From Flavobacteriales bacterium CG_4_9_14_3_um_filter_32_8 (lineage in GTDB: Bacteria > Bacteroidota > Bacteroidia > Flavobacteriales_E > Vicingaceae), in NCBI GenBank assembly GCA_002790175.1, contig PFUQ01000104.1, positions 1 through 5,468 on the forward strand: DNA of 5,468 nt, given 5' to 3'. The position numbers and the translations under genes were made by a program. Each line of letters begins with the position of its first letter. The first letter of the stretch is position 1. The notes under the pieces are model-generated. The model worked only from the letters and a program-made list of their open reading frames with translations, made no database searches and was not told the origin of the DNA. Below, one piece after another: positions 1-4,927 of the stretch.

Positions 1-401
1 CTGCACTTTCGATTGGCGTTGCCACAGCAGCTTTCGAAGATGCTCTACAATATGCCAAAGAACGTGTTCAGTTTGGAAAACCAATTGGAAAATTTCAAGC
101 CATTCAAATGAAGTTTGCTGACATGGAAGTGCAATTACAAACCGCCAAACATTATGTGTTTTATGCAGCTTATTTAAGCGACAACAATTTACCTCGACAC
201 AAAGAATCAATGATTGCAAAATTGTATGCATCGGAATGCGCCAATTCCATTTGCGACCAAGCTTCTAGAGTTTTAGCTTCTTATGGTTATGCTACAGAAT
301 ATTCCTTACAACGCTATTTACGTGATGCTCGATTTACCTTGATTGGTGGAGGGACTTCAGAAATATTAAAAATTAACATTGGAAGAGAACTTGGACTATG
401 A
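1..401 (+). CDS. Acyl-CoA dehydrogenase, C-terminal part (5' end outside window)
   Basis: This flavoenzyme would introduce an alpha-beta double bond into an acyl-CoA and pass electrons to an electron-transfer flavoprotein. The open frame runs in from the window edge (first full codon at nt 3) and gives 132 residues; the ATG at 108 is internal, because the 35 codons before it also match the family. Visible hallmarks are YAKERVQFGKPIGKFQAIQ, followed by the helical C-terminal domain and the closing motif RDARFTLIGGGTSEILK. In MCAD/SCAD-type enzymes the catalytic Glu sits just before GTSE. Here that position is Gly, as in isovaleryl-CoA and long-chain dehydrogenases, whose catalytic Glu lies on an earlier helix that would fall just upstream of the window. 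The gene is therefore not necessarily inactive. Its stop overlaps the next start (ATGA), indicating translational coupling. Family is secure; the acyl substrate is unknown. Confidence 0.93.
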   Translation, partial: ALSIGVATAAFEDALQYAKERVQFGKPIGKFQAIQMKFADMEVQLQTAKHYVFYAAYLSDNNLPRHKESMIAKLYASECANSICDQASRVLASYGYATEYSLQRYLRDARFTLIGGGTSEILKINIGRELGL

Positions 402-1822
402 GTTACATTAAATCATACGGAATTGCTTTGCCTCATTTCAAAATTGAGGATGTTGTGCTTCACCCTAAAGGAAAAAAAGGTGTAACAAAATCAGTTTGTT
501 TTACTGACGAAGATTTGATAACATTGGCTTATGAAGCAGCATCCAAACTCGAACTCTCTCCCTCCCTTCGGGAGGGCTGGGGTGGGATAAACTTGAAACC
601 AGACGCAGTCCTATTTGCAACATCAACTCCAGTATTTAAGAGTCGATACCATGCTTCTTTTTTGGCAGATTTATTACATCTTCCACAAGGAATTTTAGCA
701 TTGGATTTTACAAACTCAACACGAAGTGGAACGGATGCCTTGTTGTTGGCAAACACTTTAATTGATTCAGGCAACTACAAAAATATTTTAGTTGTTGCTG
801 CTGATGTTCATTTTCCTGCTATCGGGAAAGAGCTTTCGACTCCTTTTGGTCATGCTGCTTGTGCAATTTTAGTAAGTAAAGAAGTGGGTGTTGCAGAAAT
901 TACAGCAGCAAAATCATACAGTTCTTCACTTGCCGAAGAATTTTCTTACAAAATAAATACTATTCAATACGACCCACGATTTAGTCGTGATGCAGGATTT
1001 AAAACCAATTTAACCAACTCGTTAAAGGATTTTGTAACTAATCCAAAACAGTATGATGCAGTCATTTTAAATTCGCTTTATGCACGAATGGCTGGAGGAA
1101 TTTTTGCGAAAGCAGGGTTTGAAGAAACTCAATTTGCGAAAGATACACTTATATCCAAAATTGGAAATACGGGTGCTGCTCATGGTTTGCTGTTGCTCAT
1201 TAACGAACTGGAATCCACTCCCTTCCCTTCGGGAAGAGCTGGGGATGGGACTATTCTACTTGCTGATTACACCAACGGAACCAACTTTTTCGAAATAAAA
1301 ACTTTTGGTACTCTTAAAGAAAAAGTAGTACAAGAGCAATTGAAAAATGTTGAATTAATCAATTCCTATCAAGATTATTTATTGCTCCGAAAGGCAGGAA
1401 ATTACAACTCAGCAAACTACGAAACCAAAGAAATGTTCTCATCAGAAATGATGCAGGAGCGGGAGAAAGATACCTTACAATATTTAAAAGGTTTAAAATG
1501 TGATGAGTGCGGAACCATTTATTATTTAAAATCGACTCGTTGTAAAAAATGTAAAGGAGATAAATTTTCAACTGTTCAATTAGCTAAACACGGAACAGTT
1601 TACACATTAGCGAGTGAACATTATTTTCCAAGTTCATTTCCTCCAATCAATATGTTGGTTATCGATTTAGATGGTGGAGGAAGAGTTACTGTTCAACAAA
1701 CAGATACGATGTATCCCGAAAAAAATAAAATACAAATTGGTTCAAAAGTGAAGTTGGTTTTAAGAAAGATGATAGAAAACGATGCTAAACCAAATTATTT
1801 CTGGAAAGGCATTAAGATTTAA
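398..1822 (+). CDS. HMG-CoA synthase-like thiolase-fold / DUF35 (zinc ribbon + OB-fold) fusion protein
   Basis: Residues 1 to about 310 look like a thiolase-superfamily domain of the HMG-CoA synthase/KAS III type: DAVLFATSTP (69-78), FTNSTRSGTDALLLA (104-118), LVVAADVHFP, and KIGNTGAAHGLLLL (254-267). Residues about 360-474 are a DUF35 domain: a CxxC...CxxC zinc ribbon (C368, C371, C382, C385), then an OB-fold region beginning near GTVYTL. In archaea HMGCS, DUF35 and thiolase are separate proteins in one complex; here the first two are fused and a thiolase gene follows. By my unaided alignment the catalytic Cys of the A-C-x-x-G motif is Thr108 and the catalytic His is Asn225, so ordinary HMG-CoA synthase activity is doubtful; a scaffold or modified condensing role is possible. 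Two palindromic insertions add residues near 53-63 and 273-284. The ATG overlaps the dehydrogenase stop by 4 nt. Domain calls are firm; function is inferred. Confidence 0.85.
   Translation: MSYIKSYGIALPHFKIEDVVLHPKGKKGVTKSVCFTDEDLITLAYEAASKLELSPSLREGWGGINLKPDAVLFATSTPVFKSRYHASFLADLLHLPQGILALDFTNSTRSGTDALLLANTLIDSGNYKNILVVAADVHFPAIGKELSTPFGHAACAILVSKEVGVAEITAAKSYSSSLAEEFSYKINTIQYDPRFSRDAGFKTNLTNSLKDFVTNPKQYDAVILNSLYARMAGGIFAKAGFEETQFAKDTLISKIGNTGAAHGLLLLINELESTPFPSGRAGDGTILLADYTNGTNFFEIKTFGTLKEKVVQEQLKNVELINSYQDYLLLRKAGNYNSANYETKEMFSSEMMQEREKDTLQYLKGLKCDECGTIYYLKSTRCKKCKGDKFSTVQLAKHGTVYTLASEHYFPSSFPPINMLVIDLDGGGRVTVQQTDTMYPEKNKIQIGSKVKLVLRKMIENDAKPNYFWKGIKI
556..586. repeat. GC-rich palindromic repeat inside the HMGCS/DUF35 gene, copy A
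   Basis: A C-rich then G-rich block stands out in an AT-rich gene. The core is a perfect hairpin: CCCTCCC (560-566), loop TTC, GGGAGGG (570-576), followed by CTGGGGTGGG (577-586). It is translated in frame as SPSLREGWGG (residues 54-63), between a helix and the DAVLFATSTP strand, where an added loop could be tolerated. Its sequence resembles dispersed palindromes that I recall from Bacteroidota genomes. Copy B lies about 660 bp downstream in the same gene. Exact element limits cannot be set from one genome. Confidence 0.8.
1214..1249. repeat. GC-rich palindromic repeat inside the HMGCS/DUF35 gene, copy B (diverged)
   Basis: This is a diverged relative of copy A: hairpin CTTCCC (1222-1227), loop TTC, GGGAAG (1231-1236), then AGCTGGGGATGGG. 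The shared core is CCCTTCGGGA and the shared tail is CTGGGG(A)TGGG. It is translated as STPFPSGRAGDG (residues 273-284), in a different phase from copy A (CCC-TTC-GGG is split as CCT-TCG-GGA here and CTT-CGG-GAG there). It sits between the helix after GNTGAAHG and the strand TILLADY, again a likely surface loop. Confidence 0.75.
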
Positions 1823-1825
1823 TCA

Positions 1826-1850
1826 CACAGATTTAAAAGATGACACAGAT
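1826..1850 (+). repeat. Left inverted-repeat arm of the GxxExxY unit
   Basis: CACAGATTTAA (1826-1836) is the exact reverse complement of 2276-2286. AAAAGATGACACAGAT (1835-1850) pairs with 2253-2268 with one mismatch. The start codon of the GxxExxY gene (1840-1842) lies inside this arm, so the repeat also encodes its first residues (MTQI). The stop codon of the upstream fusion gene (1820-1822) touches the outer edge. Confidence 0.75.
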
Positions 1851-2223
1851 AGATAAGGAAAATAGAGACCAATTAACTGAAAAGATAATAGCTTGTTGCT
1901 TTAAAGTGCATAATGAGTTGGGACCAGGTTTCCCTGAAAGAATTTATCATAGAGCACTCATTGAAGTATTAAAAGAAGATGAAATAAAGTATGAAACAGA
2001 GAAAGAGTTTGAGGTGTTTTTTAGAGGTAAGATGATAGGAAAGTTTAGATGTGATTTATTGATAGAAAATAAGGTAATAGTTGAATTAAAATCAGTAACA
2101 GGTTTTATTCCAATTTTATTTCATCATCAAGTATTAGCATACTTAAAAGCTGCAAATGTAAAAACAGGGTTGTTAATAAATTTTGGAAATAAAAGTTGCG
2201 AAATAAAACGGTTATCAATGTAA
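1840..2223 (+). CDS. GxxExxY family protein (PD-(D/E)XK nuclease-like)
   Basis: This 127-residue protein carries the motif that names the family, GFPERIY (G30, E33, Y36), after the helix KIIACCFKVHNELGPG. It also shows a PD-(D/E)XK-like core: D72 in FRCDLLIENK, then E82-L83-K84 in VIVELKSV, followed by Q97-x3-Y101 in QVLAYLKA, a spacing seen in RecB-type nucleases. The family's biochemical role is not established to my knowledge; such proteins are often multicopy and scattered in Bacteroidota genomes. Length is typical and the frame is intact. The start lies within a flanking inverted repeat, and Arg codon use (mostly AGA) differs from the metabolic genes around it. It has no evident link to acyl-CoA metabolism and looks like an insertion into the operon. 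Confidence 0.88.
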   Translation: MTQIDKENRDQLTEKIIACCFKVHNELGPGFPERIYHRALIEVLKEDEIKYETEKEFEVFFRGKMIGKFRCDLLIENKVIVELKSVTGFIPILFHHQVLAYLKAANVKTGLLINFGNKSCEIKRLSM

Positions 2224-2252
2224 TGATATGATAAAAAATGAGCAAAATAAAA

Positions 2253-2286
2253 ATCTGTGTAATCTTTTTAATCTATTAAATCTGTG
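2253..2286 (-). repeat. Right inverted-repeat arm of the GxxExxY unit
   Basis: The segment has the inner arm ATCTGTGTAATCTTTT (2253-2268), 8 bases with no partner, and the outer arm TTAAATCTGTG (2276-2286), both inverse to the left arm. It contains short internal repeats of AATCT. Its last three bases are the GTG start codon of the thiolase gene. Confidence 0.75.
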
Positions 2287-3462
2287 AAAGACATAGCAAT
2301 CATTGGAATAGGAGTAACCAAGTTTGGTGAATTATTTCATCAGAGTTACGATGATTTGGTGCGTGATGCAGCAAAACAAGCTGTAAATGATGCACAAATT
2401 TCGATGGATGAAATTGGTGCAGCTTGGCTTTCAACGGCATTTCCAGAGATAGGAGTTTTTAAAGGCAGAAGCGGAATGGATTTGTCTGAGCCGCTTTCTT
2501 TATATAATATTCCAGTAACACGGGTTTCCAATTTTTGTGCTTCTGGTGCTGATGCCATTCGTAATGCAGTTAATGCCCTACGTGCTGGAGAATGTGATGT
2601 AGCAATGGCTTTGGGAGTTGAAAAATTGCGTGACCGTCAGCCACAAGATAGTATTGTAAAAATGATGGTGGAATACGGACATCCATTTTTACAAAAAGGT
2701 TTTACTGCTGCTGGAACATTTGCTGTTTATGCCAACCGAATGATGAAAGAATATGACTTAACTCGTGAAGACATTTCAAATGTTTCTGTAAAAAATCATT
2801 TGCATGGTTCTTTGAATGAAAAAGCATTTTATCGCAAACCTTGTTCGTTGGAAGAAGTCATGAAATCACAAATGGTTGCTGACCCACTAACTGTTTTAGA
2901 TAGTTGTCCGACCACTGATGGTGCAGCATGTGTGATAATGGTGCGAGCTGAGGATGTAGATAAAACCAAACATCGTCCAATTTATATTGATGGAATTGGT
3001 TTGTCGGTTTCTACAGGTTGGGATTTACCATTTTTCGATCCAAACCACGATTTCCTTTCTTTTGAAGCCACTCGTAACGCAGCAAAAATGGCTTACACAC
3101 AAGCAGGAATTACCAAACCAATTGATGAAATTGATTTGGTAGAAGTTCACGATTGTTTTTCGATAGTGGAATTGTTGACGTATGAAGATTTGGGTTTATG
3201 CAAAGCAGGCGAATCGAAAGATATGATAAGAGGAAAATCTACTCAGTTTGGTGGGCAAATTCCCGTAAATGTAAGTGGAGGATTACTCTCTTGTGGACAC
3301 CCCGTTGGTTCAACGGGAATAAGAATGGTGGTAGAAATAGCCAATCATCTTCGTGGAACTGCTGGAGAGCGACAAGTAAAAGGTGCAAAAAGAGGCTTGT
3401 CGCACAACATTGGTGGACCAGGAGCAATAGCTTCTGTAATTATATTAAATAAAGAACATTAA
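2284..3462 (+). CDS. SCP2-type thiolase (acetyl-CoA acetyltransferase-like)
   Basis: The enzyme would catalyse CoA-dependent cleavage of a 3-ketoacyl-CoA or the reverse condensation. The 392 residues carry the SCP2-thiolase signatures: nucleophile Cys85 in SNFCASGADA, H289-D-C291-F (HDCF motif), and C337-G-H339-P. The classical CxG Cys is absent (VGSTG), as expected for this subfamily, where the HDCF Cys serves as acid/base. Having both CAS and HDCF argues for a true thiolase rather than an Ltp2-like retro-aldolase. The GTG start is chosen because the first strand, DIAIIGIGVTKFGE, starts at residue 3, an in-frame stop lies at 2269-2271, and the next Met is residue 41. There is no Shine-Dalgarno. 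The start lies in the GxxExxY inverted repeat. Its likely partner is the HMGCS-like/DUF35 protein encoded upstream, as in archaeal thiolase/HMGCS/DUF35 complexes. The substrate is unknown. Confidence 0.92.
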   Translation: MKDIAIIGIGVTKFGELFHQSYDDLVRDAAKQAVNDAQISMDEIGAAWLSTAFPEIGVFKGRSGMDLSEPLSLYNIPVTRVSNFCASGADAIRNAVNALRAGECDVAMALGVEKLRDRQPQDSIVKMMVEYGHPFLQKGFTAAGTFAVYANRMMKEYDLTREDISNVSVKNHLHGSLNEKAFYRKPCSLEEVMKSQMVADPLTVLDSCPTTDGAACVIMVRAEDVDKTKHRPIYIDGIGLSVSTGWDLPFFDPNHDFLSFEATRNAAKMAYTQAGITKPIDEIDLVEVHDCFSIVELLTYEDLGLCKAGESKDMIRGKSTQFGGQIPVNVSGGLLSCGHPVGSTGIRMVVEIANHLRGTAGERQVKGAKRGLSHNIGGPGAIASVIILNKEH

Positions 3463-3473
3463 AAAAATAGATT

Positions 3474-4457
3474 ATGACAAATAAAAAAACAATCAAATTC
3501 GCAATATTTATAATGCTTTCATTCGTTTCAGATTTTTGTTTTTCACAAGTTACTCCTGAAAATGGTAGTGTTTCTATAACACCTGCTTTAACTTCAGATA
3601 ATGAAAATTTTGAAACTAGGCAAATATTTAAGCGAAAAGGAAATATCTATTTCTATTGGGGCTATCCAAAAGCTTATTATAGTCATAGTGATATTAGTTT
3701 TACTGGTGATATCTATGATTTTACCATTACAGATATAATGGCTACAGATGATTCTTACAAACATGATTTTACTACTTATATTAATCCTGGAACGTTCAGT
3801 ATTCCTATGTATAACTGGAGAGTTGGTTATTTTATCAATGACAAAACATTTATAAATTTTGGTCAGGATCACATGAAATATGAAATGAAGAAACAAGCAA
3901 CATATCTTACTGGAGAAATTAGAAGTGGGGAATTTGAGGGTTCTTATAATCACACGATGGTAGTTGTTGGGGAAGATTCAGAAGAAGCTGTTCTTCATAC
4001 AGATAATTTGGACTCTTTACCAGGTGAATTTGTTGCTGAATTTGAACACTGTGACGGTTTAAACGATTTTGGTTTTGAAATAGGGCGATTGGAGCAGTTT
4101 TGGATTTCGAAAAATGGTAAAAACGCTCTTTCAGCTCAGGGTACATTTGGAATGGGGATGATGATACCAGATTCGGAAGTTGAGGTAATTGAACGAAAGC
4201 CAATGCACAATAATGCTGAAGGAAGAAAATCATTTCATTTAGCAGGATATAGTGTTTCAGCAAGTGTTGGATTGCAATTCGACTTTTTTAAACACCTTTT
4301 TATATTAGGAAAATTGAAAGCAGGATATATTAATTTGCCAGATATACTTACTTCATTAGAAGGTGGAAGAGCTAGTCAACACTTTAATTTTCTAGAGCCA
4401 AGTCTTGTCGTTGGATATTCTGGTAATATTAGTAGAAACAAAAAAGAAAATAAATAA
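3474..4457 (+). CDS. Secreted, probable outer-membrane beta-barrel protein
   Basis: This 327-residue protein starts with a basic n-region (MTNKKTIK), a hydrophobic core (residues 9-19), and a probable signal peptidase I site near FCFS|Q at 24/25. C22 does not sit in a good lipobox. The mature part has alternating aromatic and polar strands typical of Bacteroidota outer-membrane barrels: NIYFYWGYPKAYYSHSDISF (57-76), TFSIPMYNWRVGYFINDK (107-124), HLAGYSVSASVGLQFDFF (255-272), LFILGKLKAGYINL (275-288), LEPSLVVGYSGNIS (307-320). I recall similar uncharacterised proteins in this phylum but no function. The chain ends in a lysine-rich tail rather than the aromatic residue that often closes barrels. 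It begins 11 bp after the thiolase stop and ends 10 bp before the mutase subunit, so it is probably co-transcribed with cytosolic enzymes. A role in substrate uptake is possible but unsupported. Confidence 0.75.
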   Translation: MTNKKTIKFAIFIMLSFVSDFCFSQVTPENGSVSITPALTSDNENFETRQIFKRKGNIYFYWGYPKAYYSHSDISFTGDIYDFTITDIMATDDSYKHDFTTYINPGTFSIPMYNWRVGYFINDKTFINFGQDHMKYEMKKQATYLTGEIRSGEFEGSYNHTMVVVGEDSEEAVLHTDNLDSLPGEFVAEFEHCDGLNDFGFEIGRLEQFWISKNGKNALSAQGTFGMGMMIPDSEVEVIERKPMHNNAEGRKSFHLAGYSVSASVGLQFDFFKHLFILGKLKAGYINLPDILTSLEGGRASQHFNFLEPSLVVGYSGNISRNKKENK

Positions 4458-4467
4458 TTGGTGAATT

Positions 4468-4839
4468 ATGAAAGTATTACTTAGTAAACCAGGATTAGAC
4501 GGACATGATGTTGGGGTTAAAGTGCTTGCTCATGGCTTAATTGAAGCGGGGTATGAAGTGGTTTATACTGGATTGAGAAAAACCATTGATGAAATTGTTC
4601 AAATGGCAATCGAAAATAAAGTAGATGCCATTGGATTGTCTATTCTTTCTGGTACCCACTTATTTCTTGCTCAAAAAATGAAAGAAGTAATGGATGCAAA
4701 TAAGCTTAACATTCCTTGGTTTGTGGGTGGAAATGTTCCTCCATTGGATGTTGAAAAATTAGAAGCGATTGGTGCTTCAAAAGCCTTTCCTACAAGTACC
4801 AAAGTGGTTGATGTAGTTAATTATTTTAAAGAAATGTAA
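4468..4839 (+). CDS. Cobalamin-binding small subunit of a methylmalonyl-CoA-type mutase
   Basis: This 123-residue stand-alone B12-binding domain has all the base-off/His-on signatures: DGHDVG (11-16) with cobalt-ligating His13, the S-x-L motif at S58-x-L60 (SILSG), and VGGNVP (86-91). It corresponds to the C-terminal cobalamin domain of one-piece methylmalonyl-CoA mutases and to the small subunits of archaeal mutase, isobutyryl-CoA mutase and 2-hydroxyisobutyryl-CoA mutase. The catalytic subunit gene follows 88 bp later, so the two products should assemble into an adenosylcobalamin-dependent radical mutase in the cytoplasm. The start at 4468 puts the first strand (MKVLLSKPG) directly at the N-terminus, the usual arrangement for split subunits. 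The usual MeaB/ArgK-type chaperone GTPase is not in the window. Confidence 0.93.
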   Translation: MKVLLSKPGLDGHDVGVKVLAHGLIEAGYEVVYTGLRKTIDEIVQMAIENKVDAIGLSILSGTHLFLAQKMKEVMDANKLNIPWFVGGNVPPLDVEKLEAIGASKAFPTSTKVVDVVNYFKEM

Positions 4840-4845
4840 AAGCCA

Positions 4846-4916
4846 GAAGACCGAAGACCGAAGACCGAAGACCGAAGTCGGGCATAGATAATTACTTCCG
4901 ACTTCCCGCTTCTTAA
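4846..4916. repeat. Oppositely oriented 7-bp GAAG-type repeats between the mutase genes
   Basis: Four exact tandem copies of GAAGACC (4846-4873) are followed by GAAGTCG (4874-4880). After a spacer, the opposite strand carries three related heptads with the same GAAG core (GAAGCGG, GAAGTCG, GAAGTAA; 4912 down to about 4892). GAAGTCGG (4874-4881) and CCGACTTC (4898-4905) can pair as an 8-bp stem with a 16-nt loop. No U-tract follows, so it is not a convincing terminator. The rest of the 4840-4927 gap shows only an A-rich leader (CAAACAA) right before the mutase start, and I see no TAnnTTTG-type Bacteroidota promoter element. Confidence 0.8.
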
Positions 4917-4927
4917 ATATCAAACAA

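Larger units (their letters stand above)
1821..2287. mobile_element. Putative small GxxExxY element with inverted-repeat ends
   Basis: A 384-bp gene is enclosed by imperfect inverted repeats and lies between two genes that belong to the same metabolic operon. The outer ends read TCACACAGATTTAA on the left (1823-1836) and, on the opposite strand, TCACAGATTTAA on the right (2287-2276). The inner arms match at 15 of 16 positions (1835-1850 against 2253-2268); 8 extra bases separate outer and inner arms on the right. No target-site duplication is evident and no transposase is encoded, so the unit would have to move in trans, by recombination, or by an unknown route. Arg codons in its gene are 5 AGA and 1 CGG, whereas the thiolase next door uses mainly CGT (9 of 18), consistent with a different origin. 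Mobility is an inference. Confidence 0.55.

Noticed and set aside
529..774. Minus-strand open frame over the first palindromic repeat
   Set aside because: It is antisense to the well-supported thiolase-fold domain and shows no domain or start signal of its own.
1080..1298. Alternative + frame over the second palindrome, a possible sign of a frameshift in the fusion gene
   Set aside because: The main frame is continuous with good motifs before and after (GNTGAAHG, then TILLADY and the DUF35 domain), so there is no frameshift.
1823..2287. GxxExxY unit as a classical insertion sequence
   Set aside because: The only gene inside is a small PD-(D/E)XK-like protein, not a DDE, HUH or serine transposase, and no target-site duplication can be seen. 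It is kept only as a putative element.
2284..3462. SCP2-type thiolase as an Ltp2-like steroid side-chain retro-aldolase paired with DUF35
   Set aside because: The HDCF and CAS cysteines are both present, which fits a thiolase; no other steroid-degradation genes are visible. The DUF35 pairing alone is not specific.
3594..4263. Two overlapping minus-strand open frames (119 and 114 codons) opposite the barrel gene
   Set aside because: They lie opposite a convincing secreted-protein frame, overlap each other, and their translations show no recognisable domain. They are by-products of the AT-rich coding strand.
4846..4882. Tandem repeats as a possible CRISPR fragment
   Set aside because: The units are 7 bp and contiguous with no spacers, and no cas genes are present.
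4874..4912. Hairpin as an intrinsic terminator after the B12 subunit gene
   Set aside because: The stem is only 8 bp with a 16-nt loop, no U-run follows, and termination here would separate two subunits of the same enzyme.
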